From Alcanivorax sp. 1008 (GTDB lineage Bacteria; Pseudomonadota; Gammaproteobacteria; Pseudomonadales; Alcanivoracaceae): a stretch of DNA of 64,000 nt. Below are positions 28,885 through 37,746 of the stretch, one piece after another (positions within the stretch are counted from its first letter, which is position 1; each line of letters begins with the position of its first letter). The stretch spans positions 449,131 through 513,130 of the forward strand of contig NZ_JAFMPS010000002.1 of NCBI RefSeq assembly GCF_020667895.1. Reading direction: 5' to 3'. Under the pieces are notes generated by a model, which searched no databases, was not told where the DNA came from, and was given only the letters and a program-made list of their open reading frames with translations. A program made the translations under genes and the position numbers.

Positions 28885-28938
28885 TCTATTGTGCGTCTTC
28901 GCAACGGAGACGCGCACGGGCAGCCTTACCAACACGAT

Positions 28939-28981
28939 GCCGACGCTGACTCTGCTTGGAGATCAGCGCCGGCGTTTTTTT
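28939..28981 (+). terminator. Rho-independent terminator after the OsmC gene
   Basis: Stem GCCG-A-CGCTGA (28939-28949) with TCAGCG-C-CGGC (28963-28973), one internal mismatch and a 13-base loop, then G and seven T. It separates OsmC from the acyl-CoA dehydrogenase unit. The remaining bases up to 29108 hold a GntR-type site and no gene. Confidence 0.85.
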
Positions 28982-29053
28982 ATTTGCCGGTAGACAGAAT
29001 TTACCCATAACCAGCAACAGCGTGACTCGCCGGTCCTCCACAACTGAAAAAGA

Positions 29054-29063
29054 TGTATACAAT
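29054..29063 (+). promoter_or_regulatory. GntR-type operator candidate 3
   Basis: TGTATACAAT, containing the perfect palindrome TGTATACA, 46 bases before the acyl-CoA dehydrogenase start. It differs by one base from the two sites in the mvaB-VOC gap. Confidence 0.5.
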
Positions 29064-29108
29064 AGCGCCATCTCGCCAATCCCGGCGGCCGATCCAGCGG
29101 AGAATCCA

Positions 29109-30263
29109 ATGACACAGGCAGTACAACTCGATCAGGCAGAAATTGATCTGTTCCGCGACAACGTGCGCAAATTTTTTGAAAAGGAAATCGCTCCCCACTA
29201 CGTCCAGTGGGAGAAAGAGGAAATCCTGCCACGCGAAGTGTGGACCAAGCTTGGTGAGAATGGCTTCCTGTGCGTTGATGTACCTGAAGAGTACGGCGGC
29301 TTTGGTGCCAGCTTCCGTCTCTCGGCAATTGTGGTAGAAGAAGCTTCGCGTTTTGGCTTCAGTGGGCTGGCCTCTAACCTGTCCGTGCACTCTGATATTG
29401 TCGCTCCGTACATCCTCCACCTGGGCACGGAAGAGCAGAAGCAGCGTTGGTTGCCGGGCATGGTCACTGGTGAGGTGGTTGGTGCCATTGGTATGACTGA
29501 GCCGGGCGCCGGTTCTGATCTGCAGAGCATGAAAACCCGAGCTGATAAAGATGGTTCTGATTATCTTATCAATGGTCAAAAGACTTTTATCACCAATGGC
29601 CAGCATTGCGACGTAATCGTACTGGCCTGCAAAACGGATCCGGCCGCCGGTGCCAAGGGTATTACCCTATTTACCGTGGATACTGCCCTGCCCGGCTTTG
29701 CCCGTGGCCGCAATCTGGAAAAGATGGGCCATCACTGTGCCGATACATCGGAACTGTTCTTCGAGAATGTCCGCGTTGGCGCTGACCAGATTCTCGGTGG
29801 CGAAGGACGCGGCTTTGCCAACCTGATGGATGAGTTGCCACGGGAGCGATTGATTCTTGCACTGGGCGCCGTAGCCGCGTGCGAAGGTATGCTGGAGCGC
29901 ACCGTAGAGTATGTTAAAGAGCGCAAGGCCTTTGGTGTATCGGTATCGCAGTTCCAGAATACACGTTTCAAATTGGCTGAGCTGCAGGCACAGATTGCCG
30001 TGAACCGTGCCTTTACCACTCAATGTACTAACGAATATGACGAAGGCAAGCTCACCGCTGTGAATGCTTCGGTTGCCAAGCTGACTACCACAGAGCTACA
30101 GGGCAAAGTGGCTGATGAGTGTCTGCAGCTGTTCGGTGGTTATGGCTACATGCAGGAATACCAAATTTCCCGTGACTACGTTGATGCACGTATCCAGCGC
30201 ATCTATGGCGGTACCAGCGAAATCATGAAAGAAATCATCGCTCGCTCGGTACTGGGTAAATAA
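29109..30263 (+). CDS. Acyl-CoA dehydrogenase
   Basis: 384 residues from ATG 29109 (MTQAVQLDQAEIDLF) with GGAG upstream; the frame extends further back without family support. It oxidises acyl-CoA to 2-enoyl-CoA with FAD, passing electrons to ETF. Family marks are GAIGMTEPGAGSD (near residue 123), the flavin region KTFITNG and LFGGYGYMQEYQISRDYVDARIQRIYGG (near 340-367), ending RSVLGK. The substrate class is unclear (medium, long or branched chain). It is followed by the GntR regulator 31 bases later. Confidence 0.95.
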   Translation: MTQAVQLDQAEIDLFRDNVRKFFEKEIAPHYVQWEKEEILPREVWTKLGENGFLCVDVPEEYGGFGASFRLSAIVVEEASRFGFSGLASNLSVHSDIVAPYILHLGTEEQKQRWLPGMVTGEVVGAIGMTEPGAGSDLQSMKTRADKDGSDYLINGQKTFITNGQHCDVIVLACKTDPAAGAKGITLFTVDTALPGFARGRNLEKMGHHCADTSELFFENVRVGADQILGGEGRGFANLMDELPRERLILALGAVAACEGMLERTVEYVKERKAFGVSVSQFQNTRFKLAELQAQIAVNRAFTTQCTNEYDEGKLTAVNASVAKLTTTELQGKVADECLQLFGGYGYMQEYQISRDYVDARIQRIYGGTSEIMKEIIARSVLGK

Positions 30264-30294
30264 GACCATCAGGCAAGGCTTGGCAGGAGACAAC

Positions 30295-30960
30295 GTGTCA
30301 GATCAGGACTCCCGAACTCGCAGTCAATCTGTTGCTGATACCCTGCGGGAGCGCATTCTGGCGGGAGAGTTTGCCCCTGGCACGCGTATGCAGGAAATTG
30401 CCCTTGCAGAAGAGCTGCATGTCTCTCGTACGCCGATCCGTGAGGCCCTGCGTTCGTTAGCGGAAGATGGCCTGCTGGATTACGCGGCTAACCGCGGCTA
30501 CCGGGTAAGAGAGTTTACTGCCCGGGATATCGTTATTTCATTTCGTGTTCGCGCCGCCATGGAAGGCTTGGGCTGTCGTCTACTGGCAGAGCAAGGCCTA
30601 AGCGAGGAGCAGTTGCAGCGCCTTGATGCAATCCTTGAGCATGGCGATGAACTGCTCGCCAATGGGGATTACGCGGCGAATGAGTATGCTCTGTGGCGGG
30701 AGCTAAATAGAAGCTTCCATGTTGCCCTGCTGAAGTTCTCTGAAAGTGTTCTGCTGACAAAGATCGCCCGTGACGCCATGACCTTGCCAATTGTTAATCA
30801 TGGTGCCTTTCACTGGTACCGACCAGAGGACTTTCGTCGTTCCCATGAGCAGCATCATATGATTGTCAAATCCATTCGCGAACATGATGGCGAACGGGCT
30901 GAATGGTGGATGCGAGAACATATCCGGGCTGCCGGGGAAATCGTCGCCAAGCACCTGTAG
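30295..30960 (+). CDS. GntR family regulator (FCD/FadR subfamily)
   Basis: 221 residues from GTG 30295, with AGGAG seven bases before it. The winged helix shows LAEELHVSRTPIREALRSLAEDGLL (about residues 38-62). The C-terminal FCD domain has FRVRAAMEG, an ELNRSFHVAL motif and two later histidine-rich segments (HEQHH, MREHIR) that bind metal and an organic acid. It is co-transcribed with the acyl-CoA dehydrogenase and probably binds the TGTAT-CAAT sites at 25463, 25526 and 29054. The inducer is unknown. Its stop codon lies inside a REP-like repeat. Confidence 0.92.
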   Translation: MSDQDSRTRSQSVADTLRERILAGEFAPGTRMQEIALAEELHVSRTPIREALRSLAEDGLLDYAANRGYRVREFTARDIVISFRVRAAMEGLGCRLLAEQGLSEEQLQRLDAILEHGDELLANGDYAANEYALWRELNRSFHVALLKFSESVLLTKIARDAMTLPIVNHGAFHWYRPEDFRRSHEQHHMIVKSIREHDGERAEWWMREHIRAAGEIVAKHL

Positions 30961-31026
30961 GAGCGGCTAACGCCGCGATTTAATCTGGCGTTTGCATGGA
31001 GCTTCGCGGCCAACGCCGCTCCTACA
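30956..31026. repeat. REP-like inverted pair
   Basis: TGTAGGAGCGGC (30956-30967) is repeated in reverse complement at 31015-31026, with the inner halves GCTAACGCCGCG and CGCGGCCAACGC also matching. This is the organisation of the REP pairs of Pseudomonas and relatives (GAGCGGC...GCCGC). It fills the 68 bases between gntR and chrA, taking in the gntR stop codon and ending two bases before the chrA ATG. Confidence 0.75.
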
Positions 31027-31028
31027 CA

Positions 31029-32336
31029 ATGACTAAACCAACGCTACAACAAGCTGTTACTGTCTGGGTGCGTGTCGCGCTGCTCTCCTTTGGTGGTCCT
31101 GCTGCACAAATTGCCGTGATGCACCGCATTGTTGTTGAAGAAAAGCGCTGGGTGGATGAGCCCCGTTTTATGCATGCACTCAACTTCTGCATGCTGCTGC
31201 CTGGTCCTGAAGCACAGCAGTTGGCCACCTACCTTGGTTGGTTGATGCATGGTGTGCGGGGCGGCTTGATCGCCGGCACTCTGTTTATCCTGCCCGGATT
31301 TCTTGCCATCCTTGCATTGTCGTTTCTTTATGCCTACTTGCTCGATGTTTCACTGGTGGCGGCGCTATTCTTTGGTTTAAAGGCGGCGGTTCTGGCGTTG
31401 GTGCTGCTGGCAGTCAAGAAGATCGCCAGCAAGGCGCTGATTACGCGACCACTGGCTGTTATCTGCGCTGTTTCCTTTATTGCTATAGCCATTTTTGATG
31501 TGCCGTTTCCATTGATTATTGCCGCTGCAGCTTCTGTCGGCTATTTGTGGACCAAGCAGCGTCCAACTTGGCTTGGCGACACCCTGCTGCCCGCTGGCGG
31601 CTTGCGACCCCAAGCGGTCAGCATGATTAGCACCTTGCGTGTGTTGTTGATCGGCTGCTTTATCTGGGTGTTGCCGCTGATGTTGATGCTGCCAATGCTT
31701 GGCAGTGATCATGTTCTGATCACAGAGGCGTTGTTCTTCAGCAAGGTCGCCGTGGTGACCTTTGGTGGCGCCTATTCGGTATTGGCCTACATCGCGCAGC
31801 AGGCGGTTGATGTCTATCAGTGGCTGCTGCCCGGTGAAATGCTCGACGGGCTTGGCATGGCGGAAAGTACGCCGGGACCTTTGATTCAGGTGGTGCAGTT
31901 TGTCGGCTTTATGGCGGCGTTTCGCGATGCTGCGCCGTTCTCTCCGCCGGTGGCTGCTGTGCTTGGATCATTGGTGACGACTTGGGCAGTATTCGTGCCA
32001 TGCTTTGTTTTTGTCTTTGCCGGCGCACCGCATATCGAGCGCCTACGCCATAATATGGCAATTGCCGGTGCATTGCGGGGCATTACGGCTGCTGTAGTTG
32101 GCGTGATTGCCAGTCTGTCATTATGGTTCGCCAGCCATGTGCTGTTTGCTGAGCACCGGGTGGTAAACTTCGCTGGCGCCGGTCTGAGCTTGCCAATACC
32201 AGCATCAATGGACTTTGTTTCATTGAGCCTATTGGCCGGCGCCCTATTGGCTTTGCTCAAGCTCAACTGGGGTATTGGCCGGGTGCTAATAGGCACTGTG
32301 GCTGCGGGTGCAGGGCTGGATCTTTTTCTGGGATAG
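31029..32336 (+). CDS. chrA: Chromate transporter ChrA
   Basis: 435 residues from ATG 31029, with about ten membrane segments in two homologous halves, each with the CHR motif: SFGGPAAQIAVMH near residue 18 and TFGGAYSVLAYI near residue 243. GPEAQQLATYLGW and ESTPGPLIQ are also typical of the long CHR family. ChrA exports chromate in proton antiport; some relatives have other roles. The ATG has no ribosome site because the REP pair runs up to it, so translation may depend on the REP structure or be weak. Confidence 0.92.
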   Translation: MTKPTLQQAVTVWVRVALLSFGGPAAQIAVMHRIVVEEKRWVDEPRFMHALNFCMLLPGPEAQQLATYLGWLMHGVRGGLIAGTLFILPGFLAILALSFLYAYLLDVSLVAALFFGLKAAVLALVLLAVKKIASKALITRPLAVICAVSFIAIAIFDVPFPLIIAAAASVGYLWTKQRPTWLGDTLLPAGGLRPQAVSMISTLRVLLIGCFIWVLPLMLMLPMLGSDHVLITEALFFSKVAVVTFGGAYSVLAYIAQQAVDVYQWLLPGEMLDGLGMAESTPGPLIQVVQFVGFMAAFRDAAPFSPPVAAVLGSLVTTWAVFVPCFVFVFAGAPHIERLRHNMAIAGALRGITAAVVGVIASLSLWFASHVLFAEHRVVNFAGAGLSLPIPASMDFVSLSLLAGALLALLKLNWGIGRVLIGTVAAGAGLDLFLG

Positions 32337-32351
32337 ATCAGGAGGTTTCCT

Positions 32352-32936
32352 ATGAGCAAACAGATCGAATGCTTCTTCGATTTCGGCAGTCCGGCCACCT
32401 ACCTTGTCTGGACCCAGCTGCCAGCGTTGGCCGCAAAACACAATGCCAAACTGGTATGGCGACCCATGTTGCTTGGCGCGGTTTTCAAGGCCACCGGCAA
32501 TCAGTCACCAGCCATGAACCCGGCCAAGGGACGTTATATGCTGGTCGACTTCCAGCGCTATGCGGAAAGCTACGGCGTGCCGATGAAATTCAGTCCGTTT
32601 TTTCCGATCAACACCATGATGCTTATGCGCGGCGCCGTTGCTCTTCAGGAAGACCCGCGCTTTGATGACTATCTGAATACGGTCTTTACTGCTATCTGGG
32701 TTGAAGAGCAGAACATGGGGCAGCCCGAGGTGGTGGCCAGCGTGTTGCAGAAAGCTGGCTTTGACGCGCAGGTCCTATTGGCACAATGCAGCGACGAAGC
32801 AGTGAAAGAAAAGCTGAAGGCGAATACCGAGGAAGCGGTAGCGCGCGGCGCCTTTGGTGCGCCAACCATATATATAGATGGCGAGATGTTCTTCGGTCAG
32901 GATCGGCTGCCGATGATAGAAAAAGCGCTTTCATAA
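32352..32936 (+). CDS. 2-hydroxychromene-2-carboxylate isomerase-like (DsbA fold)
   Basis: 194 residues. It has the kappa-class GST/HCCA isomerase pattern: DFGSPATYL near residue 11, with the serine that acts in the glutathione-dependent isomerase, and GAFGAPTIYIDGEMFFGQDRL near residue 165 with the cis-proline. NahD acts in naphthalene breakdown, but homologues occur in bacteria without it, so the substrate is open. It is coupled to the DUF4336 gene 14 bases later and shares its family with the double protein at 45979. Confidence 0.88.
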   Translation: MSKQIECFFDFGSPATYLVWTQLPALAAKHNAKLVWRPMLLGAVFKATGNQSPAMNPAKGRYMLVDFQRYAESYGVPMKFSPFFPINTMMLMRGAVALQEDPRFDDYLNTVFTAIWVEEQNMGQPEVVASVLQKAGFDAQVLLAQCSDEAVKEKLKANTEEAVARGAFGAPTIYIDGEMFFGQDRLPMIEKALS

Positions 32937-32950
32937 CCGGAGAAAATGCC

Positions 32951-33640
32951 ATGGCCGAACTGCATCTTGTTGCTCCCGATCTCTGGGTCACCACGATCCC
33001 GCACCGCTTTATCGGCCTGCATATTGGTACACGTATGACGGTAATCCGGCTGGCTTCTGGAGCGCTGGTTCTGCACTCTCCCGTGCCGATTTCGGAAGCA
33101 TTGCGGCAGGAGATTGAGGCCATAGGCCCGGTGCGTCATATCATCTGCCCTAACCTGTTCCATCATATGTATACCAGCGATACCTGTGCTGCCTTCCCGG
33201 AAGCGCAGCTTCATGGCCCGCAAAAACTGCAGCGCAAGCGCAAGGATTTGAAGTTTGATGCGGTGCTGTCAGATATTCCTCACCCGGACTGGCAGGGCCA
33301 GCTATTGCCGCTCACCGTGGAGGGTTCCATGTTGCATGAGACCCTGTTCTACCACCCGGCCAGCAAGACCCTGATCAGCTGCGACCTGGTGGAGAATTTC
33401 AGTCACTGCGACCACGCTCCAACCCGCTGGTATCTACGCGCTGGTGGCATCTTCGGCAAGGTAGGCTGGCATCCCCTGCTGCGCATGGTGTATCTGAATC
33501 GGCGCAAGGCGCGGCAAAGTATTGAGCAGTTGTTTGAGTGGCCGTTCGAGCAGGTGATTGTGGCCCACGGGGATGTGATTACCGAGAATGCCCGGGAGGC
33601 GGTGCGCGGTGGCTTGGCCTGGTTGCGACTGGATGGCTGA
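32951..33640 (+). CDS. DUF4336 protein (metallo-beta-lactamase-like)
   Basis: 229 residues from ATG 32951 (MAELHLVAPDLWVTT). The frame extends 55 codons upstream into the isomerase gene, but the family begins here. The fold is like the metallo-beta-lactamases but the HxHxDH metal motif is replaced by PNLFHHMY (near residue 73), as usual for DUF4336; VIVAHGDVI lies near the end. Function unknown. It follows the isomerase closely and is convergent with ftsX. Confidence 0.85.
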   Translation: MAELHLVAPDLWVTTIPHRFIGLHIGTRMTVIRLASGALVLHSPVPISEALRQEIEAIGPVRHIICPNLFHHMYTSDTCAAFPEAQLHGPQKLQRKRKDLKFDAVLSDIPHPDWQGQLLPLTVEGSMLHETLFYHPASKTLISCDLVENFSHCDHAPTRWYLRAGGIFGKVGWHPLLRMVYLNRRKARQSIEQLFEWPFEQVIVAHGDVITENAREAVRGGLAWLRLDG

Positions 33641-33659
33641 TCGCTATCACCAAGGTTAA

Positions 33660-34670
33660 TCAAAAAGCCTGCGGCTCAATATCTTTCAAATGCCGAGACA
33701 CAGCGAGCCAGGCCCCCATTAAGCCCAGCACACCAGCAAATACTGGTAAAGCCAGCAGGGTTTCCCAGCCTAATCCAGTCAAGCTGAATTCACTGCTATA
33801 TAGTGCGCTCAACCGGTTCACCGGTCCGGACAGCCATAGCAAAGTGGACTGCACCAGCATCACTGCAGTCAGGCCGCCGAATAGGCCAAACCAGAAGCCG
33901 GTGTAAAGAAATGGCCGACGAACAAATCCGTCGGTGCCGCCGACAATTTTCACCACCACAATTTCCTCGCGCCGGTTTTCGATGGCAAGGCGAATGGTAT
34001 TTACCACCACCAGAACCACGGCCAGGGCTAATGCCAACATCAAGGCCGATACTACGCGTTCGCCGACGGCGAGCATGGCGTGCAGGCGGCGCACCCACTC
34101 AATATCAAGAACTGCCTGATCCACATTGGGCTGATCGCCCAGTGACACTTTCAGTTGAGTTAGCTGCTCGGCATCGCTGCTACTCGGGTAGACGATAATC
34201 AGTGGCGGCAGCGGGTTGTCGGGTAGCGCGTCAAGCACCTCTCCAAATCCGGATAGCTCCTTGTATTCGGCCAACGCTTGTTCGCGGGTTACCACCTCAA
34301 CCCGCTCGATATCATCGCGCTGTTGCCACTCGTCGGCGATACGTCGTTGGCTGGCCTCGCTGACATCAATATTGAGAAACACAGACAGGTGCACGTTGCC
34401 GTCCCAGTTCTGGGTTAGCGAGCGTGCATTTTCCAATAGCACGGATAAGCCGGCGGGTAGTGCCAGAGCGATGGCGATCACCAGTACAGTCATTACTGTG
34501 CTCACCAGACTCTGACGCATGCGCTTTAACGCATCGATGGCGGAATCCCGGTGATGCAAGCGCCAGGCGTCAAACCGATCTCGTAAGGTGGTGTTAGCCA
34601 GGCGAGCACTGGCCGCACGTTTAGCCGGCTTTGCTGTTTTGGGCCGCATTGGAGTGGCATTACGCGCCAT
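33660..34670 (-). CDS. ftsX: Cell division permease FtsX
   Basis: 336 residues from ATG 34670. An ATG two codons earlier (34676) abuts GGGGAGG directly, so the second start has the better spacing. It has four membrane segments (near residues 50-70, 200-225, 250-275 and 305-330) and a periplasmic domain that activates amidase regulators. With FtsE it links divisome contraction to cell-wall splitting. It overlaps ftsE. The rpoH gene that often follows ftsX is absent; a convergent DUF4336 gene is there instead. Confidence 0.94.
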   Translation of the reverse strand: MARNATPMRPKTAKPAKRAASARLANTTLRDRFDAWRLHHRDSAIDALKRMRQSLVSTVMTVLVIAIALALPAGLSVLLENARSLTQNWDGNVHLSVFLNIDVSEASQRRIADEWQQRDDIERVEVVTREQALAEYKELSGFGEVLDALPDNPLPPLIIVYPSSSDAEQLTQLKVSLGDQPNVDQAVLDIEWVRRLHAMLAVGERVVSALMLALALAVVLVVVNTIRLAIENRREEIVVVKIVGGTDGFVRRPFLYTGFWFGLFGGLTAVMLVQSTLLWLSGPVNRLSALYSSEFSLTGLGWETLLALPVFAGVLGLMGAWLAVSRHLKDIEPQAF

Positions 34671-35340
34671 CGCCATCCTCCCCGCGGTCGATGATCAGCT
34701 CGCCTTCGCGCAGCGTCAGAAGACGGTGGTTGTAGCGGGCAATCAGCGACAGGTCGTGGGTGGCAACAATTACCGATACGCCGACGCTGGCAAATTCTTC
34801 GAACAGATCCATGATCTCGGCGGACAGTTGCGGATCAAGGTTGCCGGTGGGCTCGTCGGCAAGTAGCAATGGTGGTTTGTTAACCACGGCGCGGGCAATG
34901 CCGACCCGCTGTTGTTCACCGCCGGACAGGGTAATCGGGTTAAGGCGCTCTTTGTCCAGCAAGCCAACCTTGTCCAGTGCGGCGCGCACGCGCTTGCCGA
35001 TATCACCCGGTTTGTAGCCGGCGATAATCAGTGGCAGTGCCACGTTGTCATAAACAGTGCGATCAAACAGCAGATGATGGCTCTGATGGACCATGCCAAT
35101 CTTGCGGCGCAGCCAGGGGATATCACGGGTGCCAAGGTGATTGAGATTTTCACTATCGACCATAATGTCACCGCTGCTCGGTCGCTCGATCATCATCAGC
35201 AATTTCAGCAGGGTGGACTTGCCGGCGCCGGAGTGGCCGGTCAGGAACGTCAGCTCACCGGGCGGCAGGCGGAACGAGACATTGTTCAGCGCCTCCTTAC
35301 CGTTGGCGTAGCGTTTACTGACGTTGTCGAAATGGATCAC
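34660..35340 (-). CDS. ftsE: Cell division ATP-binding protein FtsE
   Basis: 226 residues from GTG 35340, overlapping the ftsY stop as GTGA. ABC ATPase with Walker [10 protein letters not shown] (near residue 36), Q-loop, signature [14 protein letters not shown] (near 139) and Walker [13 protein letters not shown] (near 160). It powers FtsX. The ftsY-ftsE-ftsX order and overlaps show one operon. Confidence 0.96.
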   Translation of the reverse strand: MIHFDNVSKRYANGKEALNNVSFRLPPGELTFLTGHSGAGKSTLLKLLMMIERPSSGDIMVDSENLNHLGTRDIPWLRRKIGMVHQSHHLLFDRTVYDNVALPLIIAGYKPGDIGKRVRAALDKVGLLDKERLNPITLSGGEQQRVGIARAVVNKPPLLLADEPTGNLDPQLSAEIMDLFEEFASVGVSVIVATHDLSLIARYNHRLLTLREGELIIDRGEDGDGA

Positions 35341-36305
35341 CCGGTGACGTCCTCGAACAGGGCCTGAACAAATTCCTCAGCCTCAAACGGCCGCAGGTCT
35401 TCCAGTTTTTCGCCGACACCGATAAAGCGGATCGGCAGGCCAGTGGTTTTTGCCAAGGCAAACAGTACCCCGCCTTTTGCGGTGCCGTCGAGCTTGGTGA
35501 GAGCCAGACCTGTGACGCCCACCGCATTACGAAATTCCTTTGCCTGATTGATGGCGTTCTGGCCGGTGCCGGCATCCAGCACCAGCAGTACTTCATGGGG
35601 CGAATCCGGAATCAGCTTCTTCATTACCCGCACCACCTTGGACAGCTCTTCCATCAGGTTTGACTTGGTGTGCAGGCGGCCAGCCGTATCCGCGATTAGT
35701 ACATCAACGCCCCGTGCGGTGGCGGCCTGTACCCCGTCAAAGATTACTGAAGCAGAATCGGCGCCGCTTTGCTGGGCAATCACCGGGATATGATTGCGCT
35801 CACCCCATACCTGCAGCTGCTCTACCGCAGCGGCGCGGAAGGTGTCGCCGGCGGCTAGCATCACTGATAGGCCCTCGCTCTGGAAGCGGCGCGCTAATTT
35901 GCCGATGGTGGTGGTCTTGCCGACGCCGTTGACGCCGACCATCAGAATTACATAGGGCTTCTTGCTGCGATCAATTACCAGCGGCTTGTCCACTGGCACC
36001 AGCAGTTTGCGCAGCTCATCTTTCAGGGCATCGTACAGGGCGTCCGCATGCATCAGCTCCTCGCGACCGACCTTGTCGGTCAGCGCCTGAACGATCACAT
36101 CGGTGGCCTCAACGCCGATATCCGCGCTCAGCAGTTGGGTTTCAATGTCCTCGAACAGCTCGTCATCGATTTCCTTGCGGCCCACCAGCAGGTCAGCCAG
36201 GCCCTGGCCGAGCACCTTGTTGGTCTTGCTCAGACCTTCCTTCATCCGCTTCCAGAAGGACTCTTTCTGGGCAGCGGACTCGTCGCGGGAAACTTCGTCT
36301 GTCAT
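35337..36305 (-). CDS. ftsY: Signal recognition particle receptor FtsY
   Basis: 322 residues, shorter than many homologues because the acidic A domain is reduced to about 25 residues. It docks SRP-ribosome complexes at the membrane. The NG domain shows GVNGVGKTTTIGKLA (near residue 125), DTAGRLHTKSNLMEEL (near 205), TKLDGTAKGG and a C-terminal GVGEKLEDLRPF. It is divergent from the M16 peptidase gene at 36427. Confidence 0.97.
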   Translation of the reverse strand: MTDEVSRDESAAQKESFWKRMKEGLSKTNKVLGQGLADLLVGRKEIDDELFEDIETQLLSADIGVEATDVIVQALTDKVGREELMHADALYDALKDELRKLLVPVDKPLVIDRSKKPYVILMVGVNGVGKTTTIGKLARRFQSEGLSVMLAAGDTFRAAAVEQLQVWGERNHIPVIAQQSGADSASVIFDGVQAATARGVDVLIADTAGRLHTKSNLMEELSKVVRVMKKLIPDSPHEVLLVLDAGTGQNAINQAKEFRNAVGVTGLALTKLDGTAKGGVLFALAKTTGLPIRFIGVGEKLEDLRPFEAEEFVQALFEDVTG

Positions 36306-36426
36306 GATCGGTCACATTTCCGGTTTCGCGTCCCGTTGGCGGGGCGCAGGGCAGATTTAAAAGTCCGCTATCCTACCATCTCCATGGTATTTCGGCGCCC
36401 TGAGCGGCGCTTTTGAGGAAACAACC

Positions 36427-37746
36427 ATGCGTTTTTTGACAGTCCTGCTTTTTGTTGTCACCGGTACGGCGATGGCCGCCAGTGCCCCGGTAACCCATGA
36501 CTTCACCCTCGATAATGGCCTGAGGGTGCTGGTTCGCGAGGATCATCGTGCGCCGGTGGCGGTGCAGATGGTCTGGTACAAGGCGGGTAGTTACGACGAG
36601 GCTCCCGGCCAGACCGGCATCGCCCATGTACTTGAGCATATGATGTTCAAGGGCACGGAAAACTTTACCGCAGGGGACTTCTCCAAGTTGGTGCGTCGCT
36701 TTGGGGGCTCCGACAATGCCTTTACTTCCTATGACTACACCGCCTACTTCCAGAAGTTCGAGGTATCTCGCCTGCCGCTAATGCTGGAGATCGAAGCGGA
36801 TCGGATGGCCAATCTGGTCATTGATGAAGAGGAGTTCGCGCGCGAGTTGAAGGTGGTGCTGGAGGAGCGTCGCCAGCGTACCGACGATAACCCCGGGGCC
36901 CTCGCCTGGGAGAAGTTCGCCGCTATTACCCGGCCGGGCAGCGGCTATTCCAGCCCGATCATTGGTTGGCCGACGGAGCTTAATCAGCTTACCGTCAACC
37001 ACGCTCGTGACTGGTATCAGCGTTATTACACGCCATCCAATGCGACCTTGATTATTGCTGGCAATGTCACTCTGGATCAGGTTCGGCCGTTGGTGGAAAA
37101 ATTCTATGGCCGTATTCCCGATCGGGCCAAGGCTCCGGATCGCCCCCAGCCGCGCCTGGCCTCCCCAGCTGGTGAGCGCCGACTGACACTGCGTCTGCCG
37201 GTTCAGGTGCCGTCCCTATATATGAGCTGGAACGTGCCGACGTTGGCGACCCATCCGGACGATTTCTACGCCCTGACCATGCTATCGGCGGTATTTGATG
37301 GTGGCATGAGCGCGCGACTGGAAACCAATCTGGTGCGTGGTAGTGAGCTTGCCGCCGGAGCGGGTGCCGGATATGGCGGCATCAGCCGGGCCGATGGTTT
37401 GTTCACGGTGACGGCAACGCCAAAGGACGGCGTCACGTTAGCGAAGCTGGAAAGCGCGGTGCAGCAGCAGCTTGATCGGTTGCGCCAGAATCCGCCCAGT
37501 GACGAAGAGATGCGGCGGGTACGCGCTGGTGTGTTGAGCAGTCAGGTATACGGCCGCGACTCGCTGTTTGGTCAGGCCATGGAGTTGGGCCAGTTGGTGA
37601 CCCTCGGGGTTGATTGGCGTCTGTCAGATCAGTTTATCGAGCGGCTCAACAAGGTAACGCCGGAGGATGTGCAGCGGGCGGCGGCCCAGTGGTTGGTGAA
37701 TGAGCGTCTTGCGGTGGCGCATGTGTTGCCGGAGGAGGCGAAATGA
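36427..37746 (+). CDS. M16 family zinc peptidase, active type
   Basis: 439 residues with a signal peptide (about residues 1-18, ending AMAASA), so periplasmic. The inverted zinc motif HVLEH lies near residues 66-70 and the third ligand glutamate about 75 residues later, in VLEERRQR. It is related to processing peptidases and pitrilysin. It overlaps the second M16 gene by ATGA. Such pairs usually form a heterodimer with one catalytic subunit; this should be that subunit. The same pair lies beside rsmD and ftsY in Pseudomonas. Confidence 0.92.
   Translation: MRFLTVLLFVVTGTAMAASAPVTHDFTLDNGLRVLVREDHRAPVAVQMVWYKAGSYDEAPGQTGIAHVLEHMMFKGTENFTAGDFSKLVRRFGGSDNAFTSYDYTAYFQKFEVSRLPLMLEIEADRMANLVIDEEEFARELKVVLEERRQRTDDNPGALAWEKFAAITRPGSGYSSPIIGWPTELNQLTVNHARDWYQRYYTPSNATLIIAGNVTLDQVRPLVEKFYGRIPDRAKAPDRPQPRLASPAGERRLTLRLPVQVPSLYMSWNVPTLATHPDDFYALTMLSAVFDGGMSARLETNLVRGSELAAGAGAGYGGISRADGLFTVTATPKDGVTLAKLESAVQQQLDRLRQNPPSDEEMRRVRAGVLSSQVYGRDSLFGQAMELGQLVTLGVDWRLSDQFIERLNKVTPEDVQRAAAQWLVNERLAVAHVLPEEAK

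Noticed and set aside
33171-33182. ATGTATACCAG in the DUF4336 gene as another GntR site
   Set aside because: Inside a coding region and lacks the AAT arm shared by the three better sites.
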